Of a stretch of 64,000 bases of DNA, positions 7,042-16,010 are shown one piece after another. The notes under the pieces are model-generated. The model did no database searches and was not told the origin of the DNA. It was given only the letters and a program-made list of their open reading frames with translations. The position numbers were made by a program, and so were the translations under genes. Positions within the stretch are counted from its first letter, which is position 1. Every line of letters begins with the position of its first letter. The DNA comes from Actinoplanes sandaracinus (GTDB lineage: Bacteria > Actinomycetota > Actinomycetes > Mycobacteriales > Micromonosporaceae). The DNA lies in NCBI RefSeq assembly GCF_030009775.1, contig NZ_JASCTH010000020.1, positions 62,001-126,000 of the forward strand. Direction: 5' to 3'.

Positions 7042-9462
7042 GTGGCACGCGGCGAACTACGGATCTACCTGGGTGCGGCGCCCGGGGTCGGTAAGACGTA
7101 CGCGATGCTCGAAGAGGCGCACCGGCGTGCCGGGCGCGGCACCGACGTGGTGGTCGGCCTGGTGGAGACGCACGGTCGCCCGCACACCGCCGCGATGGTC
7201 GGCGGCCTGGAGGTGCTGCCGCGCCGCGAGTCAGCGGCCGAGATGGACCTGGACGCGCTGCTGGCGCGCCGTCCCGAGGTCGCCGTGGTGGACGAGCTGG
7301 CGCACCGCAACGCGCCGGGCGGCGCGCACACTCGGCGATGGCAGGACGTCGCCGCACTGCTGGACGCCGGGATCAGCGTGCTGACCACGGTGGACGTCCA
7401 CCATCTGGAGTCGCTGACCGACGTGGTCACGCGGATCACCGGGGTCGCGCAGTCCGAGACCGTGCCCGACGTGGTGGTGCGCGGCGCGGAGCAGGTCGAG
7501 CTGGTCGACATGACGCCGGAGGCGCTGCGGCGGCGGATGGCGCACGGCAACGTCTACCCGCCGGAGCGGATCGACGCGGCGCTCGGGAACTGGTTCCGGG
7601 CCGGAAACCTGGCGGCGCTGCGCGAGCTGGCGCTGCTGTGGCTCGCCGGCCAGGTCGAGGAGCGGCTGGACCGGTACCGCGCCGACCACGGCATCGACAC
7701 CGTGTGGGAGACCCGGGAGCGGGTTCTGGTCGCCCTGTCCGGCGGGCCGGAGGGGGAGACGCTGATCCGCCGGGCCGCCCGGATCGCCGCGCGCGGCGCC
7801 GCCGACCTGATGGCGGTGCACGTCACCGACGGGGCCGACCCGGCCGGGCTGGCGCGGCAGCGGCTGCTGGTGGAGAGCCTGGGCGGAACGTTCCACCTGG
7901 TGTCCGGCGCGGATGTGGCCAGGGCGCTGCTGGACTTCGCCCGTGCCGCCAACGTGACCCAGGTCGTGCTCGGGTTCTCCCGCCGGGGACGGACGCGGCG
8001 GCGGGTCAGCGCCGCGGCCGGCGGCATCGACGTGCACCTGGTCACGTTCGAGCAGGCGGAGAACGGGCCGCGGCGCAAGCGGATGCCGGCGGCGTTGTCC
8101 CGGGCCCGCCGTTTCAGTGGACTGGCGGTCGCCCTGGTGGCGTTGCCGCTGCTCACCGGGGTGCTGCTGGCGCTGCCCGACCCGCCGCTGATCAACGACA
8201 TCCTGCTCTTCCTGGTCGTGGTGGTCGGGGTGGCGCTGATCGGCGGGCTGTGGCCGGCGCTGTTCGCGGCGGTCTCCGCGTCGCTGCTGCTCAACTGGTT
8301 CTTCACACCGCCGTACGGCCGGTTCGCGATCGCGCAGGGCCACAACCTGCTGGCTCTGGCGATCTTCGTGCTGGTGGCGGTCGCGGTGAGCTGGGTGGTC
8401 GACACCGCGGCCCGGCGCACCCGGCAGGCGGTGCAGGCGTCGGCCGAGGCGCAGACCCTGGCCACGGTGGCCGGCGGGGTGCTGCGCGGCCAGCGGCCCC
8501 TGCTAGCCCTGCTGGACCGGCTGCGCGAGACGTTCGGCCTGGTGTCGGTCGCGCTGCTGGAGGCCGGGACGGTCGTGGCCGAGGTGGGGGAGCCGGGGCT
8601 GGGGCCCGCGGACGCGGACGTCACCGTCGCCGCCGGCGGGGACGTGACGGTGCTGCTCGCCGGCCGTACCCTCGAAGCCTCTGATCGCCGGGTGGTGGAG
8701 GCGTTCGCCGCGCAGGCGGCGGTCGCCTTGCGGCAGGAACGTCTGGCCGCCGAGGCGGCCACCGCGAAGCCTCTCGCCGAGGCGAACCGGTTGCGCACCG
8801 CCCTGCTCGCCGCCGTCAGCCACGATCTGCGTACGCCGCTCGCGTCCGCCAAGGCCGCGGTGGCGAGCCTGCGCAGCCCGGAGGTGCGGTTCGGCGAGCA
8901 GGATCGGGCGGAGTTGCTGGCCACCGCCGACGAGTCGCTGGACCGGCTGGGCCGCCTGGTGGCGAACCTGCTCGACATGAGCCGCCTGCAGGCCGGGGCG
9001 CTCGGCGTCGCCGCGATCGACGTCGGCGCCGAGGACGTCGTGCCCATGGCCCTGGAGGAGCTGGGGCCGGCGGCCCGGCAGGTGGCCGTGCGCGTCCCCG
9101 ACGACCTGCCGGTGCTGCACGCCGACCCGGGCCTGCTGGAACGGGTGCTGGTCAATCTGATCGGCAACGCGCTGCGCTTCAGCCCGCCCGGCCGCCCGCC
9201 GATGGTCACCGGCAGCAGTCACGGCGACGTCGTCGAGCTGCGTGTGATCGATCACGGTCCGGGGATCCCGGCCTCCCGGTGGGAGGATGTGTTCCTGCCG
9301 TTTCAGCGGCTCGGCGACCGCGACAACCACAACGGTGTGGGGCTGGGCCTGGCGCTGTCCCGCGGCCTCACCGAGGCGATGGGCGGCACGCTCACCCCTG
9401 ACGAGACTCCTGGAGGCGGCCTAACCATGATCCTCGCGCTCCCCACAGGCGCCGCCGGATGA
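7042..9462 (+). CDS. kdpD: KdpD-type sensor histidine kinase
   Basis: 806 aa from GTG 7042. Order: KdpD N-terminal domain with Walker A GAAPGVGKT (residues 11-19), a universal-stress-like domain about 220-335, four DUF4118 membrane segments about 360-460, a GAF-like region, HisKA with H594 in VSHDLRTPL, and HATPase_c to the end. It senses K+ limitation/turgor in the family and phosphorylates KdpE. It sits in a co-directional run with a GT-C-like protein upstream and kdpE downstream. The structural genes kdpFABC are not adjacent in this window. The stop overlaps an ATG (ATGA, 9459-9462) that opens a 19-codon mini-frame rather than kdpE. Confidence 0.92.
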   Translation: MARGELRIYLGAAPGVGKTYAMLEEAHRRAGRGTDVVVGLVETHGRPHTAAMVGGLEVLPRRESAAEMDLDALLARRPEVAVVDELAHRNAPGGAHTRRWQDVAALLDAGISVLTTVDVHHLESLTDVVTRITGVAQSETVPDVVVRGAEQVELVDMTPEALRRRMAHGNVYPPERIDAALGNWFRAGNLAALRELALLWLAGQVEERLDRYRADHGIDTVWETRERVLVALSGGPEGETLIRRAARIAARGAADLMAVHVTDGADPAGLARQRLLVESLGGTFHLVSGADVARALLDFARAANVTQVVLGFSRRGRTRRRVSAAAGGIDVHLVTFEQAENGPRRKRMPAALSRARRFSGLAVALVALPLLTGVLLALPDPPLINDILLFLVVVVGVALIGGLWPALFAAVSASLLLNWFFTPPYGRFAIAQGHNLLALAIFVLVAVAVSWVVDTAARRTRQAVQASAEAQTLATVAGGVLRGQRPLLALLDRLRETFGLVSVALLEAGTVVAEVGEPGLGPADADVTVAAGGDVTVLLAGRTLEASDRRVVEAFAAQAAVALRQERLAAEAATAKPLAEANRLRTALLAAVSHDLRTPLASAKAAVASLRSPEVRFGEQDRAELLATADESLDRLGRLVANLLDMSRLQAGALGVAAIDVGAEDVVPMALEELGPAARQVAVRVPDDLPVLHADPGLLERVLVNLIGNALRFSPPGRPPMVTGSSHGDVVELRVIDHGPGIPASRWEDVFLPFQRLGDRDNHNGVGLGLALSRGLTEAMGGTLTPDETPGGGLTMILALPTGAAG

Positions 9463-9526
9463 CCCGCGTCGTGACGGTGGCGTCTCGCGAGCCGCTTCCC
9501 ACGGGCGGCGCCGGATGACCCGTGTC
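9442..9526 (+). repeat. imperfect direct repeat of the kdpD/kdpE junction
   Basis: Bases 9442-9470 and 9498-9526 match at 26 of 29 positions with a 56-base period. Each copy holds an ATGA overlap followed by ACCCG. The first copy contains the kdpD stop, the second the kdpE start, and between them runs a 19-codon frame (9459-9518) beginning MTRV like KdpE. Confidence 0.8.
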
Positions 9527-10183
9527 CTGGTGGTCGACGACGAGCCGCAGATCCTGCGGGCGTTGCGGATCAATCTCAAGGCCCGGGGGTACGACGTGGA
9601 CACCGCTCCCGACGGCGCCGGCGCTCTGCGCGCCGCCGCCGGCGCCCATCCCGACCTGGTCGTGCTCGATCTGGGGCTGCCCGACATGGAGGGCGCCGAG
9701 GTGATCGCCGGCCTGCGCGGCTGGACCGCGGTCCCGATCATCGTGCTGTCCGGGCGGGACGGCAGCGCCGACAAGGTGGGGGCGCTGGACGCCGGCGCGG
9801 ACGACTACGTCACGAAGCCGTTCGGGGTGGACGAGCTCCTGGCGCGGATCCGGGCGGTCACCCGCCGGGGCCGGCCGGCCGAGGAGGTGGCCCCGGTCGT
9901 CACGATCGGGAGGTTCAGCGTGGACCTGACCGAGCGTTCGGTCTCCGACGGCGTGCGGCTCACCCCGACCGAGTGGCAGCTCCTGGAACACCTGCTGCGC
10001 CGCCCCGGCCGGCTGATCACCCAGCGTGAGCTGCTGCAGGACGTGTGGGGCCCGCAGTACCGCACCGAGACCAATTACCTGCGGCAGTACATGGCACGTC
10101 TGCGCCGCAAGCTGGAGACCGATCCGGCCCGGCCCCGGCATCTGCTCACCGAGCCCGGCATGGGATACCGGTTCCGCCCATGA
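9515..10183 (+). CDS. kdpE: KdpE-type OmpR-family response regulator
   Basis: 222 aa from ATG 9515. The receiver domain (about 1-120) has acidic pocket D8/D9, phospho-acceptor D52 in VVLDLGLPD and K101 in VTKPF. A winged-helix DNA-binding domain (about 130-222) ends GMGYRF. It is partner to the kinase just upstream. KdpE normally activates kdpFABC, which is not in the window, so its target is elsewhere or it has been re-purposed. Its stop overlaps the start of the Ppx/GppA gene (ATGA at 10180). Confidence 0.92.
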   Translation: MTRVLVVDDEPQILRALRINLKARGYDVDTAPDGAGALRAAAGAHPDLVVLDLGLPDMEGAEVIAGLRGWTAVPIIVLSGRDGSADKVGALDAGADDYVTKPFGVDELLARIRAVTRRGRPAEEVAPVVTIGRFSVDLTERSVSDGVRLTPTEWQLLEHLLRRPGRLITQRELLQDVWGPQYRTETNYLRQYMARLRRKLETDPARPRHLLTEPGMGYRFRP

Positions 10184-11172
10184 TCGCGGAATTGACGGGT
10201 AGTCGGCCCTCCATGCGGCTCGGTGTGCTCGACGTGGGCTCCAACACGGTCAATCTGGTGGTCGCCGAGGCCGGCTCGGGACTGCCGTTGCCGGTCCACA
10301 CGTGGGAGCGGCGTCCCCGGCTCGCGCACCGGCTGCCGGCCGACGGGACGATCGGGCCGGACGCCCTCAAGCGCATGATCACCGCGGTGGACGAGGCGGT
10401 CGCGGAGTCCCGGCGGGCCGGGGTGAACCGGATGTTCGCCTACACCACCGCGGTGGTCCGGGACGCGCCGAACCGCGAGGACGTCCTCACCGAGGTCGAG
10501 AAGGCCACCGGGTTACGGCTGGGCACGCTCAGCGGGATCGAGGACGCCCGGATGACGTTCCTGGCGGCGCGGCGCTGGCTGGGCTGGCAGGCCGGCCCGA
10601 TGCTGATGGTCGACATCGGCGGTGGCTGCCTGGAGGTGGCGTTCGGCCGTGATCGGCTGCCCGAGTCGGCGGTGTCGCTGCCGCTCGGCGCCGGCCGGCT
10701 CACCCGGGAGTTCCTGGCCGACGGCGATCCGCCCTCCCCGCGTGCCGTCCGGCGACTGCGGCGGCACGTGCGGGAACAGTTCGCCGAGGTGGCCGCCCGC
10801 ACGTCCTGGGAGTCCCCGCGCACCTCGGTGGCCGCGTCCAAGACCTTCCAGCAACTGGCCCGCCTCACCGGCGCCCCGCCGCTCCGGCTCGGCCCGTTCG
10901 TCCCGCGCGTGCTGCGCGCCTCGGCGCTGCGGCCGTGGATGAAGCGGCTGGCCGCGATGCCCAGTCCGAAACGGTCCGCGCTGCCCGGCGTCTCACCGCA
11001 CCGGGCCCGGCAGATCCTGGCCGGCTCCATCGTCGCGTACGAGGTGATGCGCCGCCTCAGCGTCGACTCGCTGATCATCTGCCCGTGGGGCCTGCGGGAG
11101 GGCATCCTGCTGCGCGAGCTGGAGTCTCAGCAGCCGCCCCTGGTCAACGCCGCCTGGGTGCCCTGGAACTGA
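10180..11172 (+). CDS. Ppx/GppA-family phosphatase (short actinobacterial type)
   Basis: 330 aa from ATG 10180, coupled to kdpE by ATGA. ATG 10213 (MRLGVLDVGSNT) is an alternative. Actin-like ASKHA fold: phosphate-1 loop LDVGSNTVNLVV near residues 14-27 and phosphate-2 loop VDIGGGCLEVAFG near residues 144-156. Lacking the C-terminal HD part, it matches the short family form. These enzymes act as exopolyphosphatase or (p)ppGpp/NTP phosphatase in the cytosol. Location in one transcription unit with kdpDE suggests linkage to phosphate or osmotic stress, by inference. Confidence 0.85.
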   Translation: MIAELTGSRPSMRLGVLDVGSNTVNLVVAEAGSGLPLPVHTWERRPRLAHRLPADGTIGPDALKRMITAVDEAVAESRRAGVNRMFAYTTAVVRDAPNREDVLTEVEKATGLRLGTLSGIEDARMTFLAARRWLGWQAGPMLMVDIGGGCLEVAFGRDRLPESAVSLPLGAGRLTREFLADGDPPSPRAVRRLRRHVREQFAEVAARTSWESPRTSVAASKTFQQLARLTGAPPLRLGPFVPRVLRASALRPWMKRLAAMPSPKRSALPGVSPHRARQILAGSIVAYEVMRRLSVDSLIICPWGLREGILLRELESQQPPLVNAAWVPWN

Positions 11173-11176
11173 CGGC

Positions 11177-11203
11177 TCACTGCGCCAGGAAACACGCCGA
11201 TAG
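11177..11203 (+). promoter_or_regulatory. FliA (sigma-28)-type promoter before the chemoreceptor-like gene
   Basis: TCAC (11177-11180), exactly 15 bases, then GCCGATAG (11196-11203). The sigma-28 consensus has a -10 of GCCGATAA with a 15-base spacer. As I recall, Actinoplanes FliA promoters use TCA(A/C) at -35. It lies 39 bases upstream of the GTG start, just after the ppx-like stop. Confidence 0.6.
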
Positions 11204-11242
11204 GGCTGTTGTCCGGATCCGCCTAGGCGAAGGAGACACAGC

Positions 11243-12763
11243 GTGCGGTTGTTCGGTTCCCGGGCGGCGAGCCCCGACGTGGCACGGCCGATCCCACGGG
11301 ACGTGGAAGCGCTGGAACAGCTGGTTCTCGCCCTCGACGCCGCCACCGACGAGGACAGCGCCTGGCGTATCACGGTGGAGAGCACGGTCCGGTTCTACTC
11401 CTTCGGGTACGGCGCCGTCTGGGTGCCGGACGGGCCCGGCCGGCTGCGGATGCTGCACGAGGTCGGGCCGCTCGTCCCGCAGATGCGGGGAACCGCCGAC
11501 TCCGAGCTGGTGACGCGGGCCTTCCGCAGCCGGGCCGCGGTCTTCGACGAGGATCCGGCCGGCGCTTCCGGCTGCCGGCGGTGGCAGGCCGCGGCCCGGG
11601 CCGGGATGTCGGCCGCGGTCATCCTGCCGGACACCAAGGGCGCCGACGTGCTCGCCGTCTTCGAGTACTACTCGCCGACCCCGGTCCATGCCGACACCGC
11701 GCGCAAGGAGAAGTTCGCGGCCATCATCCGGATCGCCGAGCGGGCCCGGTCCAGCGCGGTCGCCGCCGCCGAGCTGCGCCAGATCGCCAGCGACCGGGAG
11801 GCGGTGACCTCGGTGGTGAGCCGGGTCGGCGCGGCGTCGGACAGCCAGACCACGATCCGGGCCGCCCTGGACGCGGTACGGACCGCGTTCGGCTGGGCGT
11901 ACGGGTCGTACTGGGAGGTCGACCCGGCGGCCGGGGTGCTGAAGTTCCAGCTGGAGTCCGGGTCGGCCGGCGACGAGTTCCGCCGGGTGACCCTGGCCGC
12001 CACCTTCGCCGAGGGCGTCGGGCTGTCCGGCCGTGCCTGGCGGGCCCGGGACCTGGTGTTCGTCCGGGAGCTGGCGGAGCTCACCGACTGCGTGCGGGCG
12101 CCGGCGGCACAGCGGGCCGGGGTGCGCTCCGGCGTCTGCTTCCCGATCATGAGCGGGGACCGGGTCGTCGGCACCATGGACTTCTTCACCACCGAGCACA
12201 TCGAGCTCTCCGAGTCCCGGGCGACGGCGCTGCGCAACGTGCAGCAACTGGTCTCGCAGCGGCTCGACGTGGTGCGCGTCTCGGAGCGGGCCGCCGCCAA
12301 CGCCCGTGACCTGCTGGACACCGTCCAGCGGTTGCGCAGCGCCAGCGACGACGCCACCTCGGTGGCCGAGCAGGCGGTGACCCGGGCGTCGGCGATGACG
12401 GCCGAGGTGGCCGCGCTGGGCCAGGCGTCCACCGCGATCGGGGACGTCCTCAAGATCATTTCATCGATCGCGGAGCAGACGAACCTGCTCGCCCTCAACG
12501 CCACCATCGAGGCGGCCCGAGCCGGTGAGTCCGGCAAGGGCTTCGCCGTGGTCGCCGGCGAGGTCAAGGAACTGGCCCGGGAGACCGCCGAGGCCACCCA
12601 AAAGGTCGCCGAGCAGATCGCCGGGATCCAGGCCAGCGCCGAGACGGTGGCCAGCGGCATCCACACCACGAGCGAGACGATCGGGAAGATGGACGCCGTC
12701 CAGGCGCGGATGAACGACGTTCTCGCCGAGCAGGCCGAGATGGCACACGCCCTGCAGGGATGA
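11243..12763 (+). CDS. soluble methyl-accepting chemotaxis-like protein (GAF-GAF-MCP signal)
   Basis: 506 aa from GTG 11243 with GAAGGAG at 11229-11235, 7 nt upstream. Two GAF-like sensor modules (about 20-165 and 180-345) precede a coiled-coil MCP signalling domain (about 350-506). The hairpin tip carries [17 protein letters not shown] and [15 protein letters not shown]. No transmembrane segment or HAMP is seen, so it is cytosolic. It would signal through CheA/CheW, which are not in the window. A FliA-type promoter lies immediately upstream. The signalling arm is short (about 150 residues), ending soon after the tip's return helix. Confidence 0.87.
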   Translation: MRLFGSRAASPDVARPIPRDVEALEQLVLALDAATDEDSAWRITVESTVRFYSFGYGAVWVPDGPGRLRMLHEVGPLVPQMRGTADSELVTRAFRSRAAVFDEDPAGASGCRRWQAAARAGMSAAVILPDTKGADVLAVFEYYSPTPVHADTARKEKFAAIIRIAERARSSAVAAAELRQIASDREAVTSVVSRVGAASDSQTTIRAALDAVRTAFGWAYGSYWEVDPAAGVLKFQLESGSAGDEFRRVTLAATFAEGVGLSGRAWRARDLVFVRELAELTDCVRAPAAQRAGVRSGVCFPIMSGDRVVGTMDFFTTEHIELSESRATALRNVQQLVSQRLDVVRVSERAAANARDLLDTVQRLRSASDDATSVAEQAVTRASAMTAEVAALGQASTAIGDVLKIISSIAEQTNLLALNATIEAARAGESGKGFAVVAGEVKELARETAEATQKVAEQIAGIQASAETVASGIHTTSETIGKMDAVQARMNDVLAEQAEMAHALQG

Positions 12764-12915
12764 CCCCTTCCGATCGAACATTCGTCCTAGACTCCCCAGG
12801 GTGACGCGAAGCACACCATGATGCGTCTATGGGTTCGTCTGCTTGTCGGGACCGTCTCGGCGCCGCCGGGACCACTCTGGCGACCGGGCGGACAAGGCCT
12901 GGAGAGGAGTGGAAC

Positions 12916-14031
12916 GTGAGTGGTGTTCGATTGCTGGTCGGTACCCGTAAGGGACTGTTCATCCTGACCTCGGATGCTCGGCGCGAGGATTGGAAGGTGG
13001 ACGGCCCGCACTTCGGCGGATGGGAGATCTACCACGCGAACGGATCGCCGGTCGATCCCGGCCGGATCTATGTGTCGCAGTCCGGCGGCTGGTTCGGCCA
13101 GCTGATCCAGCGCTCCGACGACGGCGGCGCCACCTGGAACCAGGTCGACAGTGACTTCACCTACAACGGGGACGTCGGGGACCACCTCTGGTACGACGGC
13201 ACGTCCCGTCCCTGGGAGTTCAAGCGGATCTGGCACCTGGAGCCGTCGCGGACCGAAGCGGACGTGGTCTACGCCGGTGCCGAGGACGCGGCGCTCTACA
13301 AGAGCACCGACGGCGGCCAGAAATGGGAGGAGCTGACCGGGCTGCGCACCCATGCGTCGGCCCCGAAGTGGCAGCCCGGAGCCGGTGGCATGTGCCTGCA
13401 CACCATCCTGCTCGACCCGGTGAACCCGGACCGGATCTTCGTGGCGATCTCCGCGGCCGGCGCCTTCCGCACCGACGACGGCGGTGTCACCTGGCAGCCC
13501 ATCAACCGCGGCCTGCAGAGCGAGGGCATCCCCGACCCGGACGCCGAGGTCGGGCACTGCGTGCACCGGCTCGCCATGCACCCGTCCCGGCCGGAGACGC
13601 TGTTCATGCAGAAGCACTGGGACGTGATGCGGACCGACGACGCCGGTGCCAACTGGCGGGAGGTCAGCGGCAACCTGCCGACCGACTTCGGCTTCCCGAT
13701 CGCGGTGCACGCCCACGAACCGGAGACGATCTATGTCGTCCCGATCACCAGCGACTACCTGCACTACGTGATGGACGGCAAGCTGCGCGTCTACCGCAGC
13801 CGGACCGGCGGCCAGGAGTGGGAGCCGCTGACCACCGGCCTGCCGCAGGAGAACTGCTACGTCAACGTGCTGCGTGACGCCATGGCCGTGGACACCCTCG
13901 ACGAGTGCGGCATCTACTTCGGCACCAGCGGAGGCCAGGTCTACGGCTCGGCCGACAGTGGCGACACGTGGCGGGCGATCGTCCGCGACCTGCCGCCGGT
14001 CTGTTCCGTCGAAGTGCAGGTGCTGCCGTGA
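12916..14031 (+). CDS. Asp-box (BNR/sialidase-like) beta-propeller protein
   Basis: 371 aa. I start at GTG 12916 with GAGAGGAG (12902-12909), 6 nt upstream; the frame extends further upstream without a site. At least six Asp-box-like turns recur: [44 protein letters not shown] and SADSGDTW. They mark a six- or seven-bladed propeller as in sialidases and sortilin. There is no signal peptide, so it is probably cytosolic. I see no convincing sialidase arginine triad, and glycosidase activity is unproven. The stop overlaps the start of a MoaD/ThiS-like gene (GTGA), so the two are translated together. Confidence 0.85.
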   Translation: MSGVRLLVGTRKGLFILTSDARREDWKVDGPHFGGWEIYHANGSPVDPGRIYVSQSGGWFGQLIQRSDDGGATWNQVDSDFTYNGDVGDHLWYDGTSRPWEFKRIWHLEPSRTEADVVYAGAEDAALYKSTDGGQKWEELTGLRTHASAPKWQPGAGGMCLHTILLDPVNPDRIFVAISAAGAFRTDDGGVTWQPINRGLQSEGIPDPDAEVGHCVHRLAMHPSRPETLFMQKHWDVMRTDDAGANWREVSGNLPTDFGFPIAVHAHEPETIYVVPITSDYLHYVMDGKLRVYRSRTGGQEWEPLTTGLPQENCYVNVLRDAMAVDTLDECGIYFGTSGGQVYGSADSGDTWRAIVRDLPPVCSVEVQVLP

Positions 14032-14324
14032 TCCGCGTGGTGCTGCCCCCGCACCTGCGCAACCTGGCGCACGTCTCCGGGGAGGTGCGGGTCGAGGTCA
14101 GCGGCGAGGTGACCCAGCGCCGGGTCCTCGACGCGGTGGAGGAGCGTTTCCCGATGCTGCTCGGGACCATGCGGGACCGGGCCACCGGGAAGCGGCGCCC
14201 GCTGGTCCGCTTCTTCGCCTGCGAGGAGGACCTCTCCAACGATCCGCCGGACACCCCGCTGCCGGACCGTGTGGTCAAGGGCGAGGAGCCGTTCCTGATC
14301 GTCGGGGCGATGGCCGGCGGCTGA
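14028..14324 (+). CDS. MoaD/ThiS-like ubiquitin-fold protein ending in Gly-Gly
   Basis: 98 aa from GTG 14028, coupled by GTGA to the propeller gene. The start [13 protein letters not shown], the helix [12 protein letters not shown], and the C-terminal strand [10 protein letters not shown] fit the beta-grasp sulfur-carrier family. The final Gly-Gly is the residue pair adenylated and thiocarboxylated in MoaD, ThiS and CysO. No E1-like adenylyltransferase or acceptor enzyme is nearby. It could serve molybdopterin, cysteine or thiamine sulfur transfer, or act with the propeller protein in something undescribed. It is slightly longer than classical MoaD (about 80-90 aa). Confidence 0.82.
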   Translation: MIRVVLPPHLRNLAHVSGEVRVEVSGEVTQRRVLDAVEERFPMLLGTMRDRATGKRRPLVRFFACEEDLSNDPPDTPLPDRVVKGEEPFLIVGAMAGG

Positions 14325-14403
14325 GCGCCCTCAGTCGAGCGCCGGCATGTGGACCGCGAAGGCGGCCGGGCTCAGCCCGGCCGCCGCGGATCCGTTCGGT
14401 TAC

Positions 14404-15252
14404 TCAGAGGGGCCAGGGGTGGTGCCACGGTCCGACGAGCGGGTGGTGGACCACCGGCACGACCGGCCGGACCACCGGCACGACCGGCCGGACCACCGGC
14501 ACGACCGGCCGGACCGGTGCCACGAGCTGCACCGGCGTGGCCACCGGCACCGCCAGGACGTCGGTGCATTCGTCCACCACGGGCGGGCAGCCCGGGTGCT
14601 CGGCGACCGGCTGCTCGGCGACCGGCTGCTCGGCGACCGGCTGCTCGGCGACCGGCTGTTCGGCGACTGGCTGTTCGGCGACTGGCTGTTCGGCGACCGG
14701 CTGCTCGGCGACCGGGTCGTCGGCCAGCGCCTTGATCTTGTTGTGGTGCTTGTTCGGCTTGTTCGGCTTGTTCGGCTTGGCCTTGTCGTGCGCCTTGGCG
14801 GGCTTCTCCGACAGGGCGCCGCCGGCCGGCTCCTTGACGCCGGGCGCGGGCACCATGTCGATGGGGGGCGGCTTCTCGCCAGCCGGTTCCTCGACAACGG
14901 GCGCCTCGTTGCCGGCCGGCTCCTTCATGCCCGGCGCCGGAGCCATCGGCTCGTCGGGCTGACCCTGGGGAGGGTTGTGGTCGAAGCCCGGCTGGGTGAT
15001 GAGGACCGGCCTCTGGATGACCAGGACGTAGGGCAGGGCGACCCTCTGCGGCCGGTAGTCGCAGTCGTAGTCGTCGTCCCAGAGAACCAGCGACGCCGCG
15101 TACGACGTGCAGTCGTCGGGCGAACCGTAGTAGCCGAGGATGTGGCCGGGCGGTACCCAGGTCGGCCCCGCCAGGGCCGGCGTGGACCCGAACGCGGCAC
15201 CGGCTACCAGCCCGGCGCAGGCGGTGATCAATCCCCGTGTTGCTCTTCGCAT
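14404..15252 (-). CDS. secreted repeat protein rich in PVAEQ and VRPVVPV
   Basis: 282 aa from ATG 15252, with GGAAAGG 7 nt upstream. A Sec signal peptide (LVAGAAFGSTPALA) ends near residue 28. A ~60-residue region with cysteines (DDCTSYAAS, DYDCDY) follows, then Pro/Glu-rich linkers, a basic NKP stretch, eight PVAEQ-type repeats and three VRPVVPV repeats ending PWHHPWPL. No LPXTG or membrane anchor is present. The composition suggests an extended wall-spanning or secreted protein. Function is unknown; I do not recognise a family. Repeat number probably varies between strains. Confidence 0.75.
   Translation of the reverse strand: MRRATRGLITACAGLVAGAAFGSTPALAGPTWVPPGHILGYYGSPDDCTSYAASLVLWDDDYDCDYRPQRVALPYVLVIQRPVLITQPGFDHNPPQGQPDEPMAPAPGMKEPAGNEAPVVEEPAGEKPPPIDMVPAPGVKEPAGGALSEKPAKAHDKAKPNKPNKPNKHHNKIKALADDPVAEQPVAEQPVAEQPVAEQPVAEQPVAEQPVAEQPVAEHPGCPPVVDECTDVLAVPVATPVQLVAPVRPVVPVVRPVVPVVRPVVPVVHHPLVGPWHHPWPL
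14451..14513. repeat. three perfect 21-bp tandem repeats
   Basis: Unit CCACCGGCACGACCGGCCGGA is repeated without change at 14451-14471, 14472-14492 and 14493-14513. It encodes the VRPVVPV repeats at the C-terminus of the secreted protein. Confidence 0.9.
14596..14715. repeat. eight 15-bp tandem repeats encoding PVAEQ
   Basis: Eight consecutive copies of a 15-base unit (CTGCTCGGCGACCGG with single-base variants) encode PVAEQ, the unit at 14596 giving PVAEH. All changes keep the reading frame and most are silent. Confidence 0.9.
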
Positions 15253-15431
15253 GTCGGACCTTTCCGAAAAGTCGTGCCTGTCCCGCATAGCTGAGCACGG
15301 TGTCCGGAAGGCGGGGCGAGGTTCACAAAACTGTGTCCACTCGGATGGTGCCCGGCCCCGAAGGGTCACCCGGCTGTGGCAGGAGTGACGGCGGGAGACC
15401 GGTGGGGCGGCCCCACGCCTACGATCGGGGC

Positions 15432-16010
15432 ATGGTGAGGCGCAGCGGCGAGGCGACTCGCGAGGAGATTCGTGTCGCGGCCGCACGTCTGTTCCGGGAG
15501 CGAGGTTTCGCGCGCACCTCGGTTCGGGACATCGCCGCCCTGGCGGTGACGAACCCGGCATTGGTGATTCGGCACTTCGGCACCAAGGAGCTCCTGTTCC
15601 TCGACACCATGCGGTTCACCATCGACGACGAGCCGCTGCTCGATGTCCCGCTGGAGCGGTTCGGTGAGCGGTTCATCGACGTGGTGCTCTCGCAGGACGA
15701 CATCCGCGGGGTCTACCTGGCCCTGGTCCGCGGCAGCAACGAGGCCCAGATCAAGGTCCGGTTGCAGGCGATCCACGAGCGCACCTTCGTCGAGCCGGTG
15801 CGGGCCCGCCTCGCCGGGCCGGACGCCGACGTGCGGGCCCGGATCGCCGCGGCCGTCGTCGGCGGCCTGTTGTACGCCCTGTGGGTGGTCGAGGACGAGG
15901 CACTGCTCGCCGCGGACCGCGATGAGCTGATCGCCCGCTACGGCGCGCTGCTCCAGCAGGCCCTCACTGGACCGACCAGCCCCCGTCCGACGGCAGCACC
16001 ACCCCGTTGA
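15432..16010 (+). CDS. TetR-family regulator
   Basis: 192 aa from ATG 15432. The frame is open upstream, but the TetR core begins here. Helix-turn-helix about residues 8-53 (REEIRVAAARLFRERG, then NPALVIRHFGTKELLF). The helical effector domain ends with a Pro-rich tail. The last 47 bases overlap the 3' end of the convergent SDR gene. A near-palindrome upstream of that SDR gene is a candidate target, so the pair may be a repressor and its enzyme. Ligand unknown. Confidence 0.87.
   Translation: MVRRSGEATREEIRVAAARLFRERGFARTSVRDIAALAVTNPALVIRHFGTKELLFLDTMRFTIDDEPLLDVPLERFGERFIDVVLSQDDIRGVYLALVRGSNEAQIKVRLQAIHERTFVEPVRARLAGPDADVRARIAAAVVGGLLYALWVVEDEALLAADRDELIARYGALLQQALTGPTSPRPTAAPPR

Noticed and set aside
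14596-14715. 15-bp repeats as a CRISPR-like array
   Set aside because: No spacers; contiguous in-frame coding repeats.
14349-15294. rightward frames over the repeat region
   Set aside because: They are translations of the same tandem repeats on the wrong strand; the leftward frame has a signal peptide and ribosome site.
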